A stretch of 64,000 bases of DNA from Closterium sp. Naga37s-1. Lineage: Eukaryota; Streptophyta; Zygnematophyceae; Desmidiales; Closteriaceae. Location of the stretch: NCBI GenBank assembly GCA_947471745.1, contig CANJKZ010000010.1, forward strand, positions 8,078,001 to 8,142,000, in the 5' to 3' direction. The notes under the pieces were generated by a model, which saw only the letters and a program-made list of their open reading frames with translations, made no database searches and was not told the origin of the DNA. Below are positions 31,601 through 39,484 of the stretch, piece by piece. The translations under genes and the position numbers were made by a program. The first letter of the stretch is position 1; the number at the start of each line of letters is the position of its first letter.

Positions 31601-34600
31601 GAACATACGCCTCTGTGGGCCTAGTTTTGAGTCGACTCAAAACCAGCTAGAACATACGCCTCTGTGGGCCTAGTTTTGAGTCGACTCAAAACCAGCTAGA
31701 ACATACGCCTCTGTGGGCCTAGTTTTGAGTCGACTCAAAACCAGCTAGAACATACGCCTCTGTGGGCCTAGTTTTGAGTCGACTCAAAACCAGCTAGAAC
31801 ATACGCCTCTGTGGGCCTAGTTTTGAGTCGACTCAAAACCAGCTAGAACATACGCCTCTGTGGGCCTAGTTTTGAGTCGACTCAAAACCAGCTAGAACAT
31901 ACGCCTCTGTGGGCCTAGTTTTGAGTCGACTCAAAACCAGCTAGAACATACGCCTCTGTGGGCCTAGTTTTGAGTCGACTCAAAACCAGCTAGAACATAC
32001 GCCTCTGTGGGCCTAGTTTTGAGTCGACTCAAAACCAGCTAGAACATACGCCTCTGTGGGCCTAGTTTTGAGTCGACTCAAAACCAGCTAGAACATACGC
32101 CTCTGTGGGCCTAGTAGAACATACGCCTCTGTGGGCACTGAGAGGAAGGCTGGAATAGAGCCTGTGCGGATAGAGTGAACGTGACTCTTTCTAGGCAACG
32201 TTTTGACTATTGAATCGATTGACTCAGCAGGTAGAGTGAACAAGACTCTTTCTAGGCAACGTTTTGACTATTGAATCGATTGACTCAGCAGGTAGAGCGT
32301 ACAGCTCTGTGAGTTGTGTGAGCGCCGAGAGGAAGGCTGGAATGGAGCCTGTGAGGTTGCTGTCAAGCAGTGAGCTGAGCACAGATGGGTGAAAGGGGGG
32401 TGCACAGGGAAGGTGCCGTTTGAGTCGATCCAAGAGCTGAATCCTCGACAGCCTGTGAGGATGCTGTTGCGCACTGAGCTGGCCACGATGGGTGAAAGGA
32501 GAGGGCACAGAGATGGTGAAAGGAGAGAGCACAGAGATGGTGAAAGGAGAGGGCACAGAGATGGTGAAAGGAGAGGGCACAGAGATGGTGAAAGGAGAGG
32601 GCACAGAGATGGTGAAAGGAGAGGGCACAGAGATGGTGAAAGCAGAGGGCACAGAGATGGTGGAAGGAGAGGGCGCAGAGATGGTGAAAGGAGAGGGCAC
32701 AGAGATGGTGAAAGGAGAGGGCACAGAGATGGTGAAAGGAGAGGGCACAGAGATGGTGAAAGGAGAGGGCACAGAGATGGTGAAAGGAGAGGGCACAGAG
32801 AAGGTGAAAGGAGAGGGCACAGAAAAGGTGAAAGGAGAGGGCACAGAGATGGTGAAAGGAGAGGGCACAGAGATGGTGAAAGGAGAGGGCACAGAGATGG
32901 TGAAAGGAGAGGGCACAGAGATGGTGAAAGGAGAGGGCACAGAGATGGTGAAAGGAGAGGGCACAGAGATGGTGAAAGGAGAGGGCACAGAGATGGTGAA
33001 AGGAGAGGGCACAGAGATGGTGAAAGGAGAGGGCACAGAGAAGGTGAAAGGAGAGGGCACAGAGATGGTGAAAGGAGAGGGCACAGAGATGGTGAAAGGA
33101 GAGGGCACAGAGATGGTGAAAGGAGAGGGCACAGAGATGGTGAAAGGAGAGGGCACAGAGATGGTGAAAGGAGAGGGCACAGAGATGGTGAAAGGAGAGG
33201 GCACAGAGAAGGTGAAAGGAGAGGGCACAGAGATGGTGAAAGGAGAGGGCACAGAGATGGTGAAAGGAGAGGGCACAGAGATGGTGAAAGGAGAGGGCAC
33301 AGAGATGGTGAAAGGAGAGGGCACAGAGATGGTGAAAGGAGAGGGCACAGAGATGGTGAAAGGAGAGGGCACAGAGATGGTGAAAGGAGAGGGCACAGAG
33401 ATGGTGACTTATAAGTCGATTCAAGAGCTAGCACCACAGATGGGTGGATGGAGAAGCAAAAGCAGCGGGGGGAAGCAAAAGCAGCGGGGGGAAGCAAAAG
33501 CAGAGGGGGTAAGCAAAAGCCGAGGGGGGAAGGAAAAGCAGAGGGGGGAAGCAAAAGCAGAGGGGGGAAGCAAAAGCAGAGGGGGGAAGCAAAAGCCGAG
33601 GGGGGAAGGAAAAGCAGAGGGGGGAAGCAAAAGCAGAGGGGGGAAGCAAAAGCAGAGGGGGGAAGCAAAAGCAGAGGGGGGGAGCAAAAGCAGAGGGGGG
33701 AAGCAGAGGGGAAGAAACAATAGGACGAGGGAGGATTTGTGAGCGAACAGACTTGTCGTGCGATGATGCATGCAGAAGGCATAGGGGCGCAAGAGCGCGT
33801 GCACGGCTCAAGGAAGCATGGAGGTGCAGGGAGGTGCATCGAGGTGCGTAGAGGTGCATGGAGAGGCACGGAGAGGCACGGAGAGGCATGGAGAGGCATG
33901 GAGAGGCATGGAGAGGCACGGAGAGGCATGGAGAGGCATGGAGAGGCATGGAGAAGCATGGAGAGGCATGGAGAGGCATGGAGAGGCACGGAGAGGCATG
34001 GAGAGGCATGGAGAGGCATGGAGAGGCACGGAGAGGCATGGAGAGGCATGGAGAGGCACGGAGAGGCATGGTGAGGGATGGAGAGGCATGGAGAGGCATG
34101 GAGAGGCATGGAGAGGCATGGAGAGGCATGGAGAGGCATGGAGAGGCATGGAGAGGCACTGACAGAGAAGAGAGCGCATTGAGCTGCGCGAGGGCTGAGG
34201 GCAGGGTGCCCCGGAGAGCCGCACCTGAGAGCCGCCTGTGTGGCAGCATGGGGGGGGCATGACATGACAGCATGGGGGGGATTGATGGCTTTTGAGAGGT
34301 CTCAAAAGGCGAGGGCTGAGGGCAGGGTGCCCTGGAGAGCCGCACCTGAGAGCCGCCTGTGTGGCAGCATGGGTTGATGGATAACAGAATGGGGGGATAC
34401 ATGACAGCATGGCGGGATGCACAACAGCATGGGCGCATGGATGCCTGACAGAAAGAAGCGTGTGAGAGATGCTTATAAAGGGGATGACAACGAGAAAAGT
34501 CCCTGCTAGCAGCTCTGTGTCCCATGTGCGATCTTGCGTATAGAAGAGATGCGATTCACTCCGGCAAGGCACTGACAGACAGGGAGGCGAGGCAGTGACA

Positions 34601-37600
34601 GGGAGGCGAGGGACTGACAGGGAGGCGAGGGACTGACAGGGAGGCGAAGGACTGACAGGGAGGCGAGGGACTGACAGGGAGGCGAGGGACTGACAGGGAG
34701 GCGAAGGACTGACAGGGAGGCGAGGGACTGACAGGGAGGTGAGGGACTGACAGGGAGGTGAGGCGGCGGAGGGTGCTGATGGCATTGGGAATGGAAGCAG
34801 TTCCGTTGCTCAGGTCGAGTGTTCTGCACATTGCATCGCAACAAATGCCGTGTCACATGAAATGCATGAGATGAGACAAAAAAGGAAACAGGAGGAATTT
34901 CTTGCCAAATAAAACAATCAGACCAAGCATGGCACATGCATGCATGGACGAACAGGCGGTTTGCTTGCGATGAGGACGGGACGGGTGGGGACTTGGGGAT
35001 GAATGAATTCAGCAGGAAGAGTGTGCAAGCGCCAAATAGATCAAGACGAGTGCCATGCCAAGAGTGCCTAGTTTAGGCGTTCATGCGTCAACACACTATT
35101 AGCAGAGGTCCTGCAACAGTTACATCAGTGGAGGGAGGGGTGTGCAGTGCTCACAGGTCTGTGAGGTGGGTAGGCTGCCAATGGCCGTGGGGAAGGGCCC
35201 TGGCAGCCCTGCCGGCACCTGCTCCGCTGTCAGCGTCCTGCCATGTGCGCGGGGATGGAGGGAGAGAGGGAGAGAGGGAGAGAGGGAGGAGGGAGTGTCA
35301 CAGAAATCACAGTCAAGAAAAATATAATCAGTTCCATGCTTAGTGAGGTGTAGAAGGGTGTAGCTTGTAGTATTCAGTTGCAGCGAGGGGCGGTTGGGTT
35401 CTTGAGAACGACGCGACGCGAAGTTGGTAGTACCAACTTGAGCCCAATTCACCGGCAGGACCTGCTGGGCACAAAGGGGTGGGATTCAGGAAGCCTCGAC
35501 AGACAGGAAATCAGAATCGGCCAATCCAAGGCCCAGGCGACTCGAGCCCAATTCACTTGCCGAGAATTTTGCAACACGGGTGTGGGTGAATAAAGTAGCC
35601 TCGCGTAGCAATCGCAACCTTTGTTCTCTCGTTTGTCTACCTACTATAGTGGATGCAAGTTGCCGATCTAAGCTACTACAGCCAGGTGGCGAGGCCAGTC
35701 AAGGTGGCCACCAGGTGGGAACACCAGGTGGGAGCACCAGGTGGGAGCACCAGGTGGGAGCACCAGGTGGGAGCACCAGGTGGGAGCACCAGGTGGGAGC
35801 ACCAGGTGGGATCACCAGGTGGCATCACCAGGTGGCATCACCAGGTGGCTACCTTGAAGGAAGGCACGGATCCCTCACAAACGAGAGGAAGGAAGGGAAG
35901 ACAGGAAAAGAGCACTGGAGAGGGGAGGGAGGGTAAGGACAGGAAGGAGAGGGCGAGCCATGGGATGGGATGCCACAGGAGAGGGCGAGCCATGGGATGG
36001 GATGCCACAGGAGAGGGCGAGCCATGGGATGGGATGCCACAGGAGAGGGCGAGCCATGGGATGGGATGCCACAGGAGAGGGCGAGCCATGGGATGGGATG
36101 CCACAGGAGAGGGCGAGCCATGGGATGGGATGCCACAGGAGAGGGCGAGCCATGGGATGGGATGCCACAGGAGAGGGCGAGCCATGGGATGGGATGCCAC
36201 AGGAGAGGGCGAGCCATGGGATGGGATGCCACAGGAGAGGGCGAGCCATGGGATGGGATGCCACAGGAGAGGGCGAGCCATGGGATGGGATGCCACAGGA
36301 GAGGGCGAGCCATGGGATGGGATGCCACAGGAGAGGGCGAGCCATGGGATGGGATGCCACAGGAGAGGGCGAGCCATGGGATGGGATGCCACAGGAGAGG
36401 GCGAGCCATGGGATGGGATGCCACAGGAGAGGGCGAGCCATGGGATGGGATGCCACAGGAGAGGGCGAGCCATGGGATGGGATGCCACAGGAGAGGGCGA
36501 GCCATGGGATGGGATGCCACAGGAGAGGGCGAGCCATGGGATGGGATGCCACAGGAGAGGGCGAGCCATGGGATGGGATGCCACAGGAGAGGGGTTTTCC
36601 GACCGGAGGAGGGCGGAGGGAGGACGAAGAGGGAGGAGGGAGGAAGGAAGAAAGAGGAGGGAGGAGGGAGGAGGGAGGAGGAGGGAGGGAGGAGGGAGGA
36701 GGGGGGAGGGAGGAGGGAGGAGGGAGGAGGGAGGAGGGGGGGAGGGAGGAGGGAGGAGGTAGGACGGAGGAGGAAGGAGGGAAAGAGGGGGGGAGGTTCC
36801 AGGAGGCGAAAAAGGGGTAGTGGCAGTCAGGAAGTGACATTACTGATGGCACGTGATTGCATGTTCGTCTCATCCTCGTCATTCACCCCCATGCGCATCA
36901 CTCACATGCTCCTCACTCGCATGCCCGTCACTCACAAGCCCATCACTCACATGCCCATCACTCACAAGCCCACCACTCACATGGCGACTTGGGAATAGAC
37001 TCAAAAGTCACCTTAACTCACATGCCCATGACGAACCCGCCCTCATTGCACGTAAGCCCCGTGGCAGCATCACAGTTGCCATTGGGGATAGAGAGACGAC
37101 TTTTGAGGCGACTTCTGAGGCGGCTTTTGAGGACTTTTAGGCACCTCAAGACAAGTCACTCACATGCCCACGACGAACCCGCCCTCATCGCACGTCAGCC
37201 CCGTGGCAGCATCGCAGTTGCCATTGGCGCGCCACTCGTTGAGGCTCACCGCCCACCCCGCCTGCATCTCCAGCAGTGGGGGAACTGGGGGGAGGCGGAG
37301 AAGGGAGGATGGGGGACAGGGGGGAGGATGGGACGGCGGGGGAAAGATGGGGGGAAGGGAAGACGGGGGAAGGAGATGAGGTGATGGAAAAGGGCGCAGC
37401 GGGTACAGTGGGGACTGAGAGAAAGCGTGGACAGGGGGGCGGAGTCAGCAGGGACTGTAGGCTCACAGAGCCGTTCTGTACATTCGGAATGGCCACAGTA
37501 GGAGTGAGAACGGGCAGCAGGCGTATCAAAGGCTGCTTTTCAAGAGAGCGGGCAGCAGGCGTTTCAGTAGAAGGGCTGCGTCGCTGTCGCCCCCAGTGCT

Positions 37601-38465
37601 CTAGACCACTGGGCCAAAAATGCGATGTTTCAGAGGCGCAACGGTGCGCTTTCAGCCCTGTTTAAGCCAGCTGACGTTAAAATCACTAGAACGCGCCGCC
37701 GATAGTGCTAGTAGGCGTCGGCGGCGCGAACGACGCGGCGGACAGGGGATTCAAGAAACAATTTGCGAGGGTCAATGGGGGCGCGAGCCGGCGCCAATGG
37801 GGGTGTTCGCGAAGTGCGAAGTGCCAATTGCAGCTGTACCTTGCGATTCGCGACTGAAATTTTGCGACTCGTAGCTGTACCTTGCGACTCGCGGCTGTAC
37901 CTTGCGACTCGTAGCTGTACCTTGCGACTCGTAGCTGTACCTTGCGACTCGTAGCTGTACCTTGCGACTCGCGGCTGTACCTTGCGAGGAGTCAATGAGG
38001 ACGGCCAAGGAAGCGGGGAGTCACTTTTGAGAGATTTCAAAATTACATTTTGGGATTTCTCAGTAGGAGCGGCGATGGACAAGGGGACTTTAGAGGCGCC
38101 TCGAAAGCCATTCGCAGATGTACCTTGCGACTCGCGGCTGTACCTGGCGACTCGCAGCTGTACCTTGCGACTCGCAGCTGTCCCTTGCGACTCGCAGCTG
38201 TACCTTGCGACTCGCAGCTGTACCTTGCGACTCGCAGATGTACCTTGCGACTCGCAGATGTACCTTGCGAGGAGTCAATGAGGACGGCGAAGGAAGTGGG
38301 GAGACGAAGCACGAGGAGCGAGGCGAGCAGAGCAACGTGCGACAGGTAGTAGTTGCCGCGGCGACGGGACTCGGCGCGCTTTCGGATTGCGCTGCGCGAG
38401 TGTGCGGGCCCTTGGCGAGCGCGGGGAAAGGTTTGTACAGCGGGGAGTGGCGACCAATGCGCCAT
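19314..38465 (-). CDS. LRR gene, 5' part: signal segment, LRRNT and at least 14 LRR exons; rest lies at 62250 onward on the plus strand
   Basis: Exon 1 is about 38465-38264: hydrophobic HVALLASLLVLRLPTSFAV, then LIDSSQ; the start is uncertain. Exon 2, 37284-37164, is an LRRNT (PPLLEMQAGWAVSLNEW, NCDAATGLTCDEGGFVVGM) and joins exon 1 in frame. Then come 72-nt exons, each one 24-residue plant-type LRR (LxxNxLxGxIPxxL): 34823-34752, 34235-34164, 32374-32303, 28453-28382, 28091-28020, 27453-27382, 26487-26416, 25412-25341, 23920-23849, 23492-23421, 23033-22962, 21513-21442, 20899-20828 and 19385-19314. All introns are phase 2, so exon skipping keeps frame. Exon 24585-24518 has only 68 nt, and 35226-35155 is 72 nt but out of LRR frame; with these included the gene is broken. 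It is probably the ectodomain of a receptor-like protein or kinase; no kinase domain is in the window. Confidence 0.82.
19975..20016. repeat. 42-bp perfect palindrome with AATT core
   Basis: Centre at 19995/19996, with core TTTTGAGAATTCTCAAAA at 19987-20004. The arms TATCGAAATCAC and GTGATTTCGATA pair perfectly. The inner 34 bp are shared with the 5600 locus, so this subfamily disperses with its arms. Confidence 0.92.
20275..20620. repeat. Dispersed repeat, copy 1 (inverted relative to 35290-35670)
   Basis: Shares long stretches with the reverse complement of 35290-35670. Examples are ATCCACTATAG, CAAACGAGAGAACAA, GGCTACTTTATTCACCC, GATTCTGATTTCCTGTCT, CGAGGCTTCCTGAATCCCAC, ACTACCAACTTCGCGTC and CTACAAGCTACACCC. 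It could be a solo LTR or a 3'-truncated retroelement. No protein or clear termini are visible. Confidence 0.65.
21600..22895. repeat. 26-bp minisatellite in an LRR intron
   Basis: Roughly 49 units of GAGGAGCAGAGCAAGGGAGCAAACAA, with GCAGACAA variants at the left end. It fills the intron between LRR exons 23033-22962 and 21513-21442. The very long open frames in several phases come from the unit having no stops; they are not genes. Confidence 0.95.
23278..23425. repeat. 21-bp repeat in an LRR intron
   Basis: About seven units of GCTGATGTGGACTCACATGAA. The array abuts the donor of exon 23492-23421, whose donor sequence ACAT|GTGAG recurs in each unit on the minus strand. Confidence 0.85.
23700..23862 (-). 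repeat. Repeat of about 25-27 bp that copies an LRR exon end and its donor
   Basis: About six units of GTGGTACATACATGGAAGAGAG (plus strand). On the minus strand each reads CTCTCTTCCAT|GTATGTAC, i.e. the codons of the end of exon 23920-23849 plus its GT donor. Directly adjacent upstream at 23634-23651 is a perfect ACGT-core palindrome. Confidence 0.85.
23985..24130. repeat. GACGGGACGGAGGTAATGGAAGAGAGGGGTGGCA-type tandem repeat
   Basis: Four to five units of about 34 bp between LRR exons 24585-24518 and 23920-23849. No coding content. Confidence 0.8.
24736..25195. repeat. 37-bp satellite seeded by the ACGT-core palindrome
   Basis: About twelve units of AAGGATACATCCAGGGTG plus TTTTGAGACGTCTCAAAAC. 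Every unit holds the 18-bp palindrome; one unit has a single change (GTATTGAG). A diverged copy (TTTCTGAGACGTCTAAAAAC) follows at about 25220-25238. The array lies in an LRR intron. Confidence 0.93.
25448..25530 (-). repeat. Palindrome at the truncation point of a duplicated LRR exon
   Basis: 25448-25477 is a 30-bp near-palindrome (arms GTCTG/CAGAC, core TCAA). It joins a truncated copy of exon 25412-25341 (ALGSNQLT, about 25520-25486). Copies of the acceptor-side GCCAGTGGGGCGAT sequence follow at 25515-25565. Confidence 0.7.
25650..26425 (-). repeat. Minisatellites and partial copies around LRR exon 26487-26416
   Basis: 26060-26415 is a 17-bp array (GCATTGCCGCACTCGCT, about 20 units). Its minus-strand unit contains GAGTGCGGCAATGCAG, the start of the intron. 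25640-25790 is a related looser array. Partial copies of the exon's 3' half (CATCAGCACTGGGCAACTTG) lie at about 25795-25825 and about 25995-26010. An ACGT-core palindrome (26045-26062, one mismatch) sits at the array edge. Confidence 0.8.
26617..26648. repeat. 32-bp palindrome with GCGC core
   Basis: The arms AGGTGG and CCACCT flank TTCTTGAGGCGCCTCAAAAA. 15 of 16 pairs match. The surrounding sequence is also partly duplicated (GAGCATTCCT...GATTTGCCATTC on both sides). Confidence 0.85.
26836..26925. repeat. AACAGCTACCAGTAGCTACTGGGTGCCATG repeat
   Basis: Two full 30-bp units and a partial one. Each unit contains the inverted repeat AGCTACCAGTAGCT. It lies in an LRR intron. Confidence 0.8.
27110..27350. 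repeat. 14-bp CATGCCTGCCAGCG minisatellite
   Basis: About 16 units, the later ones with GCCTGCG variants, in the intron after LRR exon 27453-27382. Long open frames here are shadows. Confidence 0.92.
27585..27675. repeat. 15-bp TCAATTGAACTCGAG repeat
   Basis: Six units in an LRR intron. The unit contains CAATTG and CTCGAG, both palindromic. Confidence 0.85.
27755..28020 (-). repeat. Partial copies of LRR exon 28091-28020
   Basis: The 3' two-thirds of the exon (NNFTGSIPSS.SALNSLEYL) plus its donor recur at about 27815-27761. A shorter version lies at about 27950-27895. Both lack the acceptor and first codons. Between them are duplicated GAGTCACTTAATGAGAGTTCTCAAAGTGAC segments, themselves imperfect inverted repeats. 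Confidence 0.8.
28100..28850 (-). other. Intron sequence with two decayed LRR-like exons
   Basis: At about 28316-28235 a segment ends in LALQRL with a poor GCAAGT donor but lacks the NxLxG core. At about 28805-28736 a segment starts SNLTAPIPI and runs into a 10-bp GAGCTGTGTG repeat with wrong total length (70 nt). Between them are the intact exon 28453-28382 and an ATGGC repeat at 28480-28620. I regard the two segments as dead exons. Confidence 0.55.
28850..32135. repeat. 49-bp satellite seeded by the TCGA-core palindrome, with higher-order structure
   Basis: About 66 units of CCAGCTAGAACATACGCCTC plus TGTGGGCCTAG plus TTTTGAGTCGACTCAAAA. The palindrome is nearly invariant while the spacer carries most variants (GCC for GCT, GCGCC for ACGCC, GGGCCC). 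Variant positions recur 1421 bp (29 units) or 1470 bp (30 units) apart (e.g. GGGCCC at 29412 and 30833; TTCTGAG at about 29959 and 31429), so a block of about 29-30 units was itself duplicated. Confidence 0.95.
32490..33405. repeat. 24-bp minisatellite in an LRR intron
   Basis: About 38 units of GGTGAAAGGAGAGGGCACAG plus AGAT. At the left edge (about 32483-32450) is a truncated LRR exon (SVRNSILTG), suggesting that the array grew beside a copied exon. Confidence 0.94.
33455..33722. repeat. 20-bp AAGCAAAAGCAGAGGGGGG-type repeat
   Basis: About 13 purine-rich units in an LRR intron. Plus-strand purine bias is almost complete. Confidence 0.9.
33845..34160. repeat. 10-bp GAGAGGCATG repeat beside an LRR exon donor
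   Basis: About 31 units reach the donor of LRR exon 34235-34164. A partial copy of that exon lies at 34312-34371, next to a near-palindrome TTTTGAGAGGTCTCAAAA at about 34290-34307, whose core is one base off self-complementarity. Confidence 0.88.
34570..34756 (-). repeat. 19-bp repeat that copies an LRR exon end and donor
   Basis: About nine units of GACAGGGAGGCGAGGGACT. On the minus strand each is CGCCTCCCT|GTCAGTCC, matching the last codons and donor of exon 34823-34752. Confidence 0.85.
35290..35670. repeat. Dispersed repeat, copy 2 (inverted relative to 20275-20620)
   Basis: See the first copy. Both copies flank the body of the LRR gene's satellite-rich part, in opposite orientation about 15 kb apart. 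Similarity is clear but imperfect. Confidence 0.65.
35700..35860. repeat. 13-bp GTGGGAGCACCAG repeat
   Basis: About 11 units in the region between LRRNT exon 37284-37164 and the first LRR exons. Confidence 0.88.
35945..36595. repeat. 32-bp minisatellite
   Basis: About 20 nearly identical units (GAGGGCGAGCCATGGGATGG plus GATGCCACAGGA). Followed by a GGA-rich purine tract, 36600-36810. Both lie in the intron after the LRRNT exon. Large frames in all phases are shadows. Confidence 0.95.
36880..37080 (-). repeat. Partial copies of the LRRNT exon end and donor
   Basis: 37013-37080 repeats the last about 65 nt of exon 37284-37164 (NGNCDAATGLTCNEGGFVMGM plus donor). 36890-36985 is a 12-bp TCACTCACATGC array derived from that donor. 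Palindrome remnants (AGACTCAAAAGTCACC) lie at about 36998-37012 and 37084-37145. Confidence 0.8.
37850..38272 (-). repeat. 20-bp repeat carrying the donor of LRR exon 1
   Basis: Two arrays of GTACCTTGCGACTCGCAGCT-like units (37870-37990 and 38110-38272). On the minus strand each unit contains GCAAG|GTACAG, a copy of the exon 1 donor CTCGCAAG|GTACAT. A second partial exon 1 end (TTGACTCCTCGCAAG) sits between them at about 37995-37980. The intervening stretch holds two palindrome variants (about 38025-38045 and 38085-38104). Confidence 0.85.
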
Positions 38466-39484
38466 GCCGAGGCGTCGTGTAGCGCTCAACCCGAAAATCT
38501 TGGCCCGGAAAATTGTTTCGAAGTATATAATGCTACAGTTCTACCTATTTCGAAATGCTGTACGAATGCGGCACGAAACGTTATTGACTAGGCGGCAATA
38601 AGGGGTGGTGATGCCAAAGTGCTGAATGCATTTTCCTACTATACCTGTAGTGGAGAGCAAAAGCAAGAATGGAGAGCGAAAGCAAGAATGTAGGAAACGG
38701 GGAGTGGCGGCAAACAAATGAGAACGAAAAGGGTGTTGCCAGGCTCGGTGCTGACATTGAGTTGTCTGGTCTGGTTCGGAAGGAGGCACCCTCCGAACCG
38801 TGAGACTATTTAGTGATTTGAGACAACTAATTTTGACCAGAATGGCAAACGGGCGGGTGTAGTTGGAGTTTGCTTTTGAGAGGCTAAAGTCACTAAGCCC
38901 TCCATAATTGCCTTTGCTTGATTATGAGTTAAGTTCTGGCATTTGTCAGAAATGGACGTCGAGTTCTGAAGTACTCTTCAGCAGAGTCATCGAAAATATT
39001 AGACTGACCGGAGAAATATGTTCGGCGGTGGCGGGGAACCCAAAAACTGGCAACCTTGGTGACAGTGATTGGGTCTCCTCTGAGCTGTTCGGTTCGGGGT
39101 GTGCTTCGGTCGCAGGAAACCTGTGCCCTTGCCTCGGCTCGATTTTCCCTCTGGCGTAGCGCTACGGGCTCGAAACGAAGGCAAAGATTTAGCCTATTGA
39201 GCGACTTGCTAATGAACCAATCAATCTTGGTATTCAAAATAATCATCTACGCGTCAAGGATGCCCAGCCCAAATGATTAGGCACGCTCAAGCGAAAGCAC
39301 GGGTAGGTAGGAATGAACAACACACAGCTAGATCAGATGGCGTTCAGCTGTTTTGCCACGAAAGCCAGCTCATGACCCAAATTTTGGGCACGCATGATAC
39401 ACTGAATTGTAGCAACAATGGTGAGACATTCCCACACATATCAGTTAAGGTATGCGTACATTTCCTAAACCACTTGCACACAAG
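38466..39484. other. Intergenic region between the LRR gene and GT31 gene D
   Basis: No gene is supported. It should contain the 3' end of gene D and the promoter of the LRR gene, since in both the coding strand is minus. AT-rich unique sequence; a CTTTTGAGAGGCTAAAG palindrome remnant lies at about 38872-38889. Confidence 0.5.

Noticed and set aside
28850-32135. CRISPR-like array (regular repeats with spacers)
   Set aside because: The whole 49-bp unit is repeated, spacer included, with no unique spacers and no cas genes. The context is eukaryotic intron, so it is a satellite.
32224-34525. Long frames of 341-665 codons rich in SPFTISVP, LCPLLSP or GHRDGERR repeats
   Set aside because: Low-complexity shadows of the 24-bp, 20-bp and 10-bp arrays. 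The embedded LRR exons use another structure.
35653-36998. Frames of 223-369 codons (MGWDATGEGEP repeats and the reverse)
   Set aside because: They come from the 32-bp minisatellite, which is open in nearly all frames. No start context, domain or homology.
37588-37626. tRNA-like box A (TGGCCCAGTGGTCTAGAGC on the minus strand)
   Set aside because: No matching box B, acceptor stem or T arm can be folded. It may be a tRNA-derived SINE relic but is not a tRNA gene on this evidence.
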